DNA from: Proteiniphilum saccharofermentans
Lineage (GTDB): Bacteria; Bacteroidota; Bacteroidia; Bacteroidales; Dysgonomonadaceae
NCBI RefSeq assembly: GCF_900095135.1
Contig: NZ_LT605205.1
Coordinates: forward strand, 2,542,001 to 2,606,000
DNA: 64,000 nucleotides
Direction of reading: 5' to 3'
Position 1 is the first letter of the stretch; each line of letters begins with the position of its first letter. Both the position numbers and the translations under genes were made by a program. The notes below the pieces were generated by a model. That model searched no databases. It saw only the letters and a list, made by a program, of their open reading frames with translations, and was not told the DNA's origin. This document shows, one piece after another, positions 56,326 to 64,000 of the stretch.

Positions 56326-59300
56326 TTAATTTAATTGATTGATTGAAATAACACTCATTGTTCCCTGGTAATTCACATCCAATTCCAACACTTTTTCCAT
56401 AGACAGACAGGCTTTTTCCTTTTCACCTAAGCCTAACCATCCCAATGCCATTACATTATAGCAATGTATGCGGTTACGTTTATTCAGATCTTCTTCCCAG
56501 ATCGCCAGATCGGGAAGCGATACCGCAAAATATTCGATTTTGCAATTGTCATTCATGTGCTTTTCTCCATGTTCAATTAATTTTTTAAAACGTTCCTGTG
56601 CTTTTTCTTCATTACCCAGCGCTCGCCAGGCCAGTCCCTGAAAATAGATCTTATCGGGATTCTCATCATTGTAATAGAATGCCTGTTTAGGTTCATCGGG
56701 GCCTTTGGTTGCCTTTGTAAACCATTCAATTGCCTTTTTCTCATCTTTTAAGCCCCTATAACAAATACCCTTGTAATATTCCACATCGTTCTCATTCACC
56801 GTACTTAATTTCCCTTCTCCCAGATTATGCGGATAGACATCGGTTTCCTTCAATAAATCCAATGCCAGACTGTAGTTTTTTTCTTCGATGGCTTGTTTGG
56901 CCAACTGGATCCGGCAATAGGTATACTGGAAGGTGATTTTTCCTTCCCCTCCTTCCCACGGATGGAAATTCCGGGCAGCACACAATGTTTTAGCCGTTTC
57001 ATATTCACCCAATTGATTGTATAATGCGATCCGTTCTATAAACAGGTCGTCACGTTGCTCCACCAGATCCATATGCTCTTCCAGTACTTTGAGGCGTTCT
57101 GCAGGGGCATAATTCAGTTTCTTATATAGCTGATCCAACTCCATCAGTATGCGGGGATCTTTATTATCCAGAAAGAATGCTTTTTCAAGTAATTGCAGGG
57201 CTTGTTCTTTCTTATCTGCTTTATTATAGTATGCCAGTGCCAGGTTTCGTAATACGGTAGGAAATTCGTCATTGATCCCGATTGCCTTTTCCCAACATTC
57301 GATCGCTTCCTTATATTGCCGCTTTGCATACCAGAAATTCCCCAAATAATACAATGCTTTGAAATCTTTCGGATTCACTGTAAGCACATGTTGAAGGATG
57401 ACAACTTCTTCCAACCGGTTAGGAAAACATTTATCGGGCGATACCCCGAATGCCTTATTATAGGTATCCTTTACTTCATTTTCTTTGCCAGCGTGCGACA
57501 GGAAAAATCCCAATGCATACCGGATCATGGGATAGGAACCGGCATCTGTCCCTATAGCCCATTCCAACAATTCAATCGCTTCATCGTATAATCCGGCTGC
57601 TGCAAAGTCCAACGCATATTCGAGATAGCTGTGCGGATTACCCTGCAAAAGCTCCACAATTTTCCTTTTCAATTCCTCTTTTCCCGTAAAGAGATATTGC
57701 TCGAAAAGGCATCCCACATTAAACCGGTCGATCTCCAACGATGCCTCCGTCCATTGTAAGGCAGTATCCGATTTTCCCTTTTTACGCAGTATGGAAGCCT
57801 TCAACTGGCGTGCTTTGTGATTGTGCCAGTTGCAGAGCAGGCTCTGTTCAATATGTTCCAGCGCTACATCCCAATTTCTACGTGTACAATCTATCTGTGT
57901 AATTGAAAAATAAGCGGGATCTTTCCATGCCGCATTCCACGCCGATTTAAAAAAGGCGTTGTAAGCTTCATCCAATTTCGATTGTAATTTCAGGCAGCAC
58001 CCTAAATTGTAATGAGGCTCGCCATCGTATGGATTAGGATTTCTTTTGGTAAGCGTCTCGATTGCTTTTTCGAAATAGGATTCGGCCTTTTTGAATTGTC
58101 CCCTTCTCATTAAAAGGAGTCCGAGAGCGTTGTTACAACGCACATCCCCCGGATCACGCGAAAGCGCCTCTTCATAATAATCAACGGGATTGAACGTGGC
58201 ATGCCGGTATTGTTCCAGATGAAGACCGGTAAGATAAAGCTGCTCGATCAGAGGTATATCTTTCGGATCATCGGCCGCTTCGGCAGCCGGAGGCACTGAA
58301 CTATCCGTTTCTTTTCCGGTAGTGTATTTCAATAGCTCACTTCCATTGTCCGTTGAAATTGTCAACACAATATTCTCCCTGTTTCCATTATTCAGTCCGA
58401 CCGTTTTTTTAAAGGGTGTTTCAGGAGAGAGTTCTGTTTTTTCATTCAATAAGAGGCTGCCGGTTCCATTTTTCAATGAGATTGTCACTCCCTTCTTTGA
58501 CGTGCCATATACAGTAACGGAAGCTGTTTTCCCATCCACTTCAAGACCGGCAATCACATCTTTCGTTGCATTTTTTACGCTGCCAACCTCCGCATAAGGC
58601 ATAAAATACTGCGTCCAGGATTTCTCTTCATAAGGCTGCAACCAGCTGAAATCAGGTTGATTATCGGTGTACACACCCGTCATTAACTCGATATACGGCC
58701 CGTCTTCATCCGTCAGGTTACGTTCCCATGCCTTTCCGAAATCACCATTACCCCAGGTCCACTGTTTTTTCCCCGGGGAGATATGATGATTGGCGATATG
58801 CAGCAATCCCATATTCGATTCTTCATTATATCCGCCCACGAAATCGTAATTCGATTGTATCGCCATATAAGATGTCGGAACCGGAATATTGGCATATCTC
58901 GAAATATCAACACCCTCCGAATAGTCATGCTTATAATACATTCCGGTAGCTATAGGAAACGAGGATACATCCCTCTTCCCATGGTCAAAGACAGCATTTA
59001 CATCGGGTGGAAAAACCGATTTGTAGGCATCATCGGCAGCCACTGCAGGGTTGGCCCACCAAAGAAAGGTCTGGGGAAACGGTGTTCTGTTGTACACCTT
59101 CGCTTTAATCTCGATATATGCCTTGTCGGGGTAGAGTGTAATGCCATGCATTCCTTTTAACCGGAACATACGTTCCACTTCATTGCACCATACCGTCTTA
59201 CTTCCGTCGGGATATTCCTCTATCATAAATTCGGCAGGATAAAAGGTACTGGGACGATGATGCTGCGGCCAGTTAAATTCTATACCTCCGGATATCCACG

Positions 59301-59670
59301 GGCCGGTTAAGCCCACTAAGGCCGGTTTGATCACCTGGTTGTAATAGAAAATATGCGCATTCCTTATCTTGTCGTAAGCCATCTGGATACGCCCTCCCAA
59401 CTCAGGCAGGATCATTACCTTAATATATATATTTTCAATAAAGAGCGCTTTATATACTTTATTCGTTTTTTTGTCCCTGATTTTTTCAATTACCGGATAG
59501 GGGTATACCACACCCGAACTTCCCTGGTAAACTCTTTTTTCTAAAAAAACCGGATTTCTTTCTTCTTCTCCCACTTCGTAAGTGGGAAGAGAGATATTTT
59601 CCATCCATGCTTTTACAACCTGAGGGTCGTCGACTGTCGATTGAATCAAATAATTCGTCACTTCTTCCAT
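56326..59670 (-). CDS. cytoplasmic DUF5107 and TPR-repeat protein
   Basis: The 1114-residue protein has no signal peptide. Residues about 1-390 are DUF5107, a galactose-mutarotase-like beta-sandwich (LPELGGRIQMAYDK, SGGIEFNWPQHHRPST, WANPAVAADD, HIANHHISPGKKQWTWG). After a linker come many TPR units (about 460-1090, such as ALGLLLMRRGQFKKAESYFEKA). DUF5107-TPR proteins recur in Bacteroidetes PULs with GH2 enzymes; a carbohydrate-active role has been suggested for them, but the chemistry is not something I can read here. Being cytosolic, it would act on the imported mono- or disaccharide. A direct repeat sits upstream (59746-59788). Confidence 0.82.
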   Translation of the reverse strand: MEEVTNYLIQSTVDDPQVVKAWMENISLPTYEVGEEERNPVFLEKRVYQGSSGVVYPYPVIEKIRDKKTNKVYKALFIENIYIKVMILPELGGRIQMAYDKIRNAHIFYYNQVIKPALVGLTGPWISGGIEFNWPQHHRPSTFYPAEFMIEEYPDGSKTVWCNEVERMFRLKGMHGITLYPDKAYIEIKAKVYNRTPFPQTFLWWANPAVAADDAYKSVFPPDVNAVFDHGKRDVSSFPIATGMYYKHDYSEGVDISRYANIPVPTSYMAIQSNYDFVGGYNEESNMGLLHIANHHISPGKKQWTWGNGDFGKAWERNLTDEDGPYIELMTGVYTDNQPDFSWLQPYEEKSWTQYFMPYAEVGSVKNATKDVIAGLEVDGKTASVTVYGTSKKGVTISLKNGTGSLLLNEKTELSPETPFKKTVGLNNGNRENIVLTISTDNGSELLKYTTGKETDSSVPPAAEAADDPKDIPLIEQLYLTGLHLEQYRHATFNPVDYYEEALSRDPGDVRCNNALGLLLMRRGQFKKAESYFEKAIETLTKRNPNPYDGEPHYNLGCCLKLQSKLDEAYNAFFKSAWNAAWKDPAYFSITQIDCTRRNWDVALEHIEQSLLCNWHNHKARQLKASILRKKGKSDTALQWTEASLEIDRFNVGCLFEQYLFTGKEELKRKIVELLQGNPHSYLEYALDFAAAGLYDEAIELLEWAIGTDAGSYPMIRYALGFFLSHAGKENEVKDTYNKAFGVSPDKCFPNRLEEVVILQHVLTVNPKDFKALYYLGNFWYAKRQYKEAIECWEKAIGINDEFPTVLRNLALAYYNKADKKEQALQLLEKAFFLDNKDPRILMELDQLYKKLNYAPAERLKVLEEHMDLVEQRDDLFIERIALYNQLGEYETAKTLCAARNFHPWEGGEGKITFQYTYCRIQLAKQAIEEKNYSLALDLLKETDVYPHNLGEGKLSTVNENDVEYYKGICYRGLKDEKKAIEWFTKATKGPDEPKQAFYYNDENPDKIYFQGLAWRALGNEEKAQERFKKLIEHGEKHMNDNCKIEYFAVSLPDLAIWEEDLNKRNRIHCYNVMALGWLGLGEKEKACLSMEKVLELDVNYQGTMSVISINQLN

Positions 59671-59745
59671 TTCAAAAAATTGCTACTGTTTTAAATACAA
59701 GGTTGAAACTCTCTTTAGTGTATATTATTCATCTTACTTATCGTA

Positions 59746-59788
59746 ATTGATATTCAACCTATTGGCATTAAAAAATATTGATATTCAA
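59746..59788. promoter_or_regulatory. direct repeat upstream of the DUF5107 gene
   Basis: ATTGATATTCAA occurs at 59746-59757 and again at 59777-59788, 31 bp apart (three helical turns). On the minus strand this is TTGAATATCAAT. Its AATATCAAT core also occurs in the leader of the AraC-family gene, which suggests a shared operator. AT-richness makes chance similarity possible. Confidence 0.4.
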
Positions 59789-59831
59789 ACTAATTAAAAC
59801 TATTTCATGTTTTGTATTTAATTCTGTTAGT

Positions 59832-61223
59832 TCATTTTCCTGTAATTATCTCCTCGATTTCTTCCAATGTTTTTCCTTTTGTTTCGGGAAGATTCACCTT
59901 GATGAATAAGAATCCCGCTACGCAAATCAATCCGTATAGCCAGAATGTCCCGGAGGCGCCCAATGAATTGTTCAACAGGGGAAAAGTATAGGTGAGGACA
60001 AAACTGGCGCTCCAAAGGGCAAAGGTTGAGACAGCCATCCCTTTGGCCCTTATCCGTGTGGGGAAAATCTCGGAAATGACAATCCATGTAACCGGGGCAA
60101 GTGTCATGGCATAACAGGCAATCCCCAAAACGACAAGTATCAACATCATTATCCCTTCAAGCCGGAAATAATAACCGGCTCCCAACACAATATAAATTGC
60201 CGACAACCCGACTGTCCCCACAAGCATCAGCGAACGCCTTCCCAATCGGTCGACGGTATACATCCCGACAAATGTGAAGATTACATTCACCACTCCTGTC
60301 ACCACAATATTGAACAGCATGTCGGACACACCGTATCCCGCAGCCTCAAAAATTTCCTGTGCATAGTTGAATACCACATTGATACCGCACCATTGCTGCA
60401 AGATAGCTATCACAATGCCGATCATCGCGATCCGGAATGCTTTTCCCCTGAAAAGAGCTGATAACTTTACTTTTTCAGCGGTTTCCTGCGTTGTTCTTTG
60501 TACTTCTTCCACCAGTTGCACTGCATATTTCCTGTTGACTATTTTAGAGAAAATATCAGTAGCTTTGTCATATTTTGTTTTCGCGATCAGCCACCGGGGA
60601 CTTTCAGGAACAATAAAGGTAAGGACGAGATATAAAATCGCCGGGAAAACGGGAGCCCAGAACATCCATCTCCAACCGACCTGCCCATTCCACGAATTAA
60701 GGATATCCTCACCGGGTATTACCGGTCTTGCGATCAGCCAATTTACAATTTGAGCGGATAATATTCCTAAGACAATGGCTAACTGATATATGGCCACAAA
60801 CTTTCCTCTTACCGCGGGAGGTGATATTTCTGATAGGTACATCGGAGAAATATTCGACGCAATACCGATACCTACACCACTAATTATCCTGAACAGGATA
60901 AACTGGTCGATCGTTTGGGCAGCCCCCGTACCGAATGCCGACAAGGCAAAGATGACGGCGGCCAGAATCATCATGAACTTTCTGCCGTATTTGTCGGATA
61001 ATCCGCCGGAGACAACCACCCCTATCAGGCATCCCAGAAGCGCACTGCTCATTACCCATCCCTGAAGCCACGGAATGTCCGCTATTGAAAAATAGACTTC
61101 GTAAAACGCTTTAGCGCCGCCTATCACTACCCAATCATAACCAAAGAGATATCCACCCATTCCGGCAATCAACGAAATAAGAATCAGGTATCGACTATTC
61201 ACATTGTTTTTTTCACTGTACAT
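59832..61223 (-). CDS. sugar-porter family MFS transporter
   Basis: The 463-residue inner-membrane protein has 12 predicted helices. Sugar-porter signatures are GYLFGYDWVVIGG in helix 1, SDKYGRKFMM (loop 2-3), PRWLIAKTKYDKA, DRLGRRSLML and the C-terminal LPETKGKTLEEIEEI. It is probably a proton-linked importer of a monosaccharide or uronate released by the locus. It is first in the PUL transcript and divergent from the AraC-family regulator. A TAATTTTG -7 box lies at 61243-61250. Confidence 0.9.
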   Translation of the reverse strand: MYSEKNNVNSRYLILISLIAGMGGYLFGYDWVVIGGAKAFYEVYFSIADIPWLQGWVMSSALLGCLIGVVVSGGLSDKYGRKFMMILAAVIFALSAFGTGAAQTIDQFILFRIISGVGIGIASNISPMYLSEISPPAVRGKFVAIYQLAIVLGILSAQIVNWLIARPVIPGEDILNSWNGQVGWRWMFWAPVFPAILYLVLTFIVPESPRWLIAKTKYDKATDIFSKIVNRKYAVQLVEEVQRTTQETAEKVKLSALFRGKAFRIAMIGIVIAILQQWCGINVVFNYAQEIFEAAGYGVSDMLFNIVVTGVVNVIFTFVGMYTVDRLGRRSLMLVGTVGLSAIYIVLGAGYYFRLEGIMMLILVVLGIACYAMTLAPVTWIVISEIFPTRIRAKGMAVSTFALWSASFVLTYTFPLLNNSLGASGTFWLYGLICVAGFLFIKVNLPETKGKTLEEIEEIITGK

Positions 61224-61242
61224 GGCCTGTTTTTTATTTTTA

Positions 61243-61250
61243 CAAAATTA
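61243..61250 (-). promoter_or_regulatory. -7 element of the sugar-porter/PUL promoter
   Basis: The minus strand reads TAATTTTG about 20 bp before the transporter start codon. There is no TTTG -33 box at the normal distance, which fits a promoter that needs an activator such as the divergent AraC-family protein. Confidence 0.45.
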
Positions 61251-61282
61251 ATTGGATAAAAAATGATTAAAATGTATTATTT

Positions 61283-61314
61283 TTTGCATTAAATGTAAGA
61301 AATCACTATTTTTG
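61283..61314 (+). promoter_or_regulatory. consensus promoter of the AraC-family gene
   Basis: TTTG at 61283-61286 and TATTTTTG at 61307-61314 have a 20-base spacer. Expected transcription start is near 61321, giving a leader of about 65 nt. A copy of the 13-bp operator-like motif (61293-61305) sits inside the spacer. Confidence 0.7.
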
Positions 61315-61387
61315 ATGATAATTTAACAACATATCAAGCAGATAGCATCAATCATGTAAAATATCAATATATAAATGTAAAATATCA
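61293..61387. promoter_or_regulatory. three copies of a 13-bp operator-like motif, probable AraC binding sites
   Basis: ATGTAAAATATCA is present exactly at 61354-61366 and 61375-61387, 21 bp (two helical turns) apart. A related copy, ATGTAAGAAATCA (11 of 13 matching), is at 61293-61305 between the -33 and -7 boxes. Direct repeats in phase are typical of AraC-family sites. The layout suggests autorepression and activation of the divergent transporter promoter (inference). Confidence 0.5.
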
Positions 61388-62271
61388 TGACAGAAAAAAT
61401 AGCAGACGGATTCAAAAATGAGAAAGCGATCATACTTCCTTATAATGTCCGTGATTACCTGAAGATCAATCATGTCACCAGGCATTTGCACGTGACACAT
61501 ATCGGGTACTATCCTGAGGCAAAATACCATTTCAGGGAAAGAAAAAACGGTGCGGGCCAAAATATACTCATTTACTGTGAAAGCGGTAAAGGATGGATAA
61601 TATATAAGGGCGAAAAAATATATTTAGACAGGAATCAGGTATTCATCTTACCCGAGAACGAAGCGCATGCATACGGAGCGGATGCACATGATCCATGGAG
61701 TATTTACTGGATTCATTTCAAAGGGGAAGATACGGACCGGTTTTCTTCACTTATCGGCAAAAAAACCGATACCGGCGAATCACATAGTGGCCGTATAGAA
61801 GACAGGCTTGCCCTTTTTGAGGAAATATATCAAAACCTGGAAATGGGATATAATCCGGAAAACCTGGAATATGCCAGTTATTGCCTCTCTTACTTCCTCG
61901 CATCCATTAAGTATTTGACACAATTCAGGGAAATCAAGAATGCAAAAGAGATGGATGTCATTCAAAAAAGTATCATTTTCATGAAAAACAACCTGGAACA
62001 AAACATCGATCTCGAAGATATTGCCCAACACATAGGTTATTCGCCTTCCCATTTCGGAAATTTATTCCAGAAGAAAACGTCCTATTCACCTATGGGATAT
62101 TATAATCAACTGAAGATACAGCGTGCATGCTCTTACTTACAGTTTTCAGACTTAAAGATCAAAGAAATAGCTTTCCGGCTCGGGTACTATGATCCTTTCC
62201 ATTTTTCCAAAGCATTCAAGAAAGAGACCCGTTTGACACCCAAAGAGTACAGGAGGAAATACAACCCGTAA
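61387..62271 (+). CDS. AraC-family transcriptional regulator
   Basis: The 294-residue protein has an N-terminal cupin sensor domain (about 20-150, GAGQNILIYCESGKGWI, FILPENEAHAYGAD, WSIYWIHFKGE) and a C-terminal double helix-turn-helix (about 190-290: IDLEDIAQHIGYSPSHFGNLFQKK and IKEIAFRLGYYDPFHFSKAFKKE). The cupin probably binds a monosaccharide or oligosaccharide from the substrate. It replaces the hybrid two-component sensors or ECF sigma/anti-sigma pairs usual for PULs. It is divergent from the transporter gene with operator-like repeats between them. Confidence 0.9.
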   Translation: MTEKIADGFKNEKAIILPYNVRDYLKINHVTRHLHVTHIGYYPEAKYHFRERKNGAGQNILIYCESGKGWIIYKGEKIYLDRNQVFILPENEAHAYGADAHDPWSIYWIHFKGEDTDRFSSLIGKKTDTGESHSGRIEDRLALFEEIYQNLEMGYNPENLEYASYCLSYFLASIKYLTQFREIKNAKEMDVIQKSIIFMKNNLEQNIDLEDIAQHIGYSPSHFGNLFQKKTSYSPMGYYNQLKIQRACSYLQFSDLKIKEIAFRLGYYDPFHFSKAFKKETRLTPKEYRRKYNP

Positions 62272-62379
62272 AAATCAAAAAAATTAATTTATTTACTATT
62301 TTTCGTCAAAGGATAACCCAAACACTACCGGACTAATCGAAAAAAAACGATGCTATTATTCAAATTGATAATTTACCCC

Positions 62380-63762
62380 CTATTTCCCGACCACATACAA
62401 CTGAAAATTCTCATACCGTTTCACCACCACTTCATCTCCTTTATCAATGAAACCTTTCAGTGAGATGGCATCATAAAAATCCCCATCCACATTCACCATG
62501 CCCGAAGGACGAAGATCGGTTGCCGCCACACCGGTTTTACCCACCAGGGATACCGGTTCCATAGAGACAGATATATATCCTTCCTGATCGGCATGGAGTG
62601 CCGCAAATTGCAGGAATCCGGGTTTACCGATCCGGCCGGAGAGGTAGATAATAAGCACAAGCCCCATACCGGTACCACCCAGGACAACCATCAGCGCCCT
62701 GAACATTTCCATGGCGGGTAATCCTTCAAAATTAAACCGTATATTGCCTATGAGTGCCAGCACCAATGCCGAAAAGACAAAGAGTATTCCAAGAATGCCC
62801 GTTATTCCAAAACCGGGAACAACAAATATTTCAAAGACAATAAAGATTAGCCCCAGGACAAACAGCAACACTTCCCAGTTCTGGGCATACCCCGTCAGAT
62901 AAAGGGGCGTGAAATAGAGGATTGCGGCCGTAATGGCTGCAGCTGTGGGGAAGCCTACACCGGGCGACTGCAATTCAAAATAGATACCTCCTATAATAAA
63001 CATGATGAGGAATGCCTGTACAATCCCGTTAGTAAGAAAACCTCTGACCTTATCATAAAAAGAGGGATTATAGGTCTCTAAAGTGTAGTCGCTGTACCCC
63101 AGATGGGTCACGATCACTTCATGCACACTTTCCGCAATACCGTCGCAATAGCCTAATTCCGTAGCCTGACTGGCTGTAAGGGTAAGTATCTGTGTAGAGT
63201 CGGCAAAACCGGGTATTACAACCCTTTCATCCACCATCGCTTCCGCAACTTTTGGATCGCGTCTCCATTTTGTGACGGTATCTCCCTCATGGACAGTCAC
63301 TGTCTTGCCGTGACTCTCGGCCGTGGCACGCATGATTCCCCGCATATAGGACTGATGCTTATCGGATGCCCTTTCACCGCTCCCTCCTTCCACCACTGTT
63401 GCAGCGCCGATAGAGCCGCTGCTGCGCATGAAAATACTGTCACAGGCAATAGAGATAAGCGCACCGGCAGAAGCGGCGTTATTGTCAATAAAAACATATA
63501 CAGGGAGGGGAGCATTGAGAATGGCCGTACGCATAGAATCGGCCTCCAGTACGCTCCCTCCATAAGTATTCATATGTAAAAGCACTGCGGCGGCATCTTT
63601 TCCGGTTGCCTCATGAAGTCCGTTTTGGAGATATATCCATGTATTACTGCCTATATTTTCCTTTATATTGATCCGGTATATCATGGGCTTGGCATCCTGA
63701 GCCGAAAGATCAAAAGAAAGGATCAGAAGAAGCAGGAACAATATGATTTGAAATTTTCTCAT
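62380..63762 (-). CDS. NfeD-family membrane serine protease (ClpP-class)
   Basis: The 460-residue protein has a signal peptide ending DLSAQ (about residue 21). A ClpP-like protease domain (about 27-215) has the TYGG oxyanion region (66-69), nucleophile S98 in NNAASAGA and candidate general base K135, as in the archaeal PH1510 Ser-Lys dyad. Four or five membrane helices (about 240-385) follow, then a C-terminal NfeD OB-fold (about 395-460, LVGKTGVAATDLRPSGMV). The family is linked to membrane quality control, often beside stomatin/SPFH genes; none is in view. It ends about 108 bp from the AraC gene, with which it converges. Confidence 0.9.
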   Translation of the reverse strand: MRKFQIILFLLLLILSFDLSAQDAKPMIYRINIKENIGSNTWIYLQNGLHEATGKDAAAVLLHMNTYGGSVLEADSMRTAILNAPLPVYVFIDNNAASAGALISIACDSIFMRSSGSIGAATVVEGGSGERASDKHQSYMRGIMRATAESHGKTVTVHEGDTVTKWRRDPKVAEAMVDERVVIPGFADSTQILTLTASQATELGYCDGIAESVHEVIVTHLGYSDYTLETYNPSFYDKVRGFLTNGIVQAFLIMFIIGGIYFELQSPGVGFPTAAAITAAILYFTPLYLTGYAQNWEVLLFVLGLIFIVFEIFVVPGFGITGILGILFVFSALVLALIGNIRFNFEGLPAMEMFRALMVVLGGTGMGLVLIIYLSGRIGKPGFLQFAALHADQEGYISVSMEPVSLVGKTGVAATDLRPSGMVNVDGDFYDAISLKGFIDKGDEVVVKRYENFQLYVVGK

Positions 63763-63832
63763 TTTTCACAAGGTTTAATACAACAAAGATAATAGATTTT
63801 GCGATTCACTATTCATTTTAATTTAAAATGTC

Positions 63833-63840
63833 TATATTTG
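63833..63840 (+). promoter_or_regulatory. -7 element of folK
   Basis: TATATTTG matches TAnnTTTG, 17 bp before the start codon at 63858. A clear -33 TTTG at normal spacing is not seen. Confidence 0.4.
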
Positions 63841-63857
63841 TACTTCAATTTATCAGT

Positions 63858-64000
63858 ATGAGCACAATTTTACTAAGCATAGGATCAAATACGTTCGCCA
63901 AAACCAATATCGACAAAGCTAAAAGGATGCTTGCATTTCTTTTTCCTGATATTGTTTTCAGTGAGCCCATCCTGACTGAACCGGAAGACGACAAGTATGC
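63858..64000 (+). CDS. folK: 2-amino-4-hydroxy-6-hydroxymethyldihydropteridine diphosphokinase, N-terminal part
   Basis: The first 47 codons are present, and the gene runs off the right edge. The start ILLSIGSNTFAKTNIDKAKRML matches the folate-pathway HPPK opening (usual form SLGSNLG..N...A...L). It is followed by the VFSEPILTEPEDD stretch that corresponds to the S-x-x-Y-x-T-E-P strand of the family. FolK pyrophosphorylates the pterin precursor of folate. The fragment is short and somewhat divergent. Confidence 0.65.
   Translation, partial: MSTILLSIGSNTFAKTNIDKAKRMLAFLFPDIVFSEPILTEPEDDKY

Overview
The window reads as a Bacteroidota chromosome, most likely order Bacteroidales. This rests on SusC/SusD pairs, GLPGLI and PorT-like outer-membrane proteins, a DUF5606 protein, Ser-type sulfatases, and promoters of the Bacteroides form TTTG-N20-TAnnTTTG. 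A Dysgonomonadaceae-like genus (Proteiniphilum or Petrimonas type) would fit, but that is inference. No rRNA, tRNA, CRISPR array, intact insertion sequence or integrase was recognised.

Positions 1-12997 are mostly housekeeping and envelope genes: the start of a TolC-like efflux protein, a LytTR response regulator with its LytS-type kinase, a small beta-barrel protein, a lactonase-fold lipoprotein, DUF5606, CdsA, GalE, a tricorn-like protease, a FemAB/GNAT-like transferase and a head-GIN adhesin-like protein. Positions 13000-14050 hold fragments of several outer-membrane protein genes. Then come a lipoprotein, a beta-barrel protein and a GLPGLI gene overlapped by a TonB-receptor-like gene that has lost its N-terminus (15810-18961). 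A likely orphan small RNA (19133-19238), PlsC and a small membrane protein follow. A C-terminal fragment of a GH36-like glycosidase lies at 20656-20979, at the edge of the next region.

Positions 21186-61223 form one polysaccharide utilisation locus (PUL), entirely on the minus strand. In transcription order it encodes a sugar-porter transporter, a cytoplasmic DUF5107/TPR protein, a GH2 enzyme, SusC-SusD, a second SusC-SusD pair, a SusE/F-like surface lipoprotein, a sulfatase, GH30, GH2, an uncharacterised secreted protein with Asp-rich DxDxDG-type motifs, GH2, a second sulfatase, an SGNH esterase-GH105 fusion, a third sulfatase, a heparinase II/III-like lyase and a fourth GH2. A divergent AraC-family gene (61387-62271) probably controls it.

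Together these suggest uptake and breakdown of a sulfated, probably acylated, uronic-acid-containing polysaccharide. The lyase and GH30 would cut the chain. GH105 would remove the unsaturated ends the lyase makes, sulfatases and the SGNH domain would remove substituents, and the GH2 enzymes would trim the oligosaccharides. The substrate cannot be named from sequence alone. The right end carries a NfeD-family membrane protease and the start of folK.
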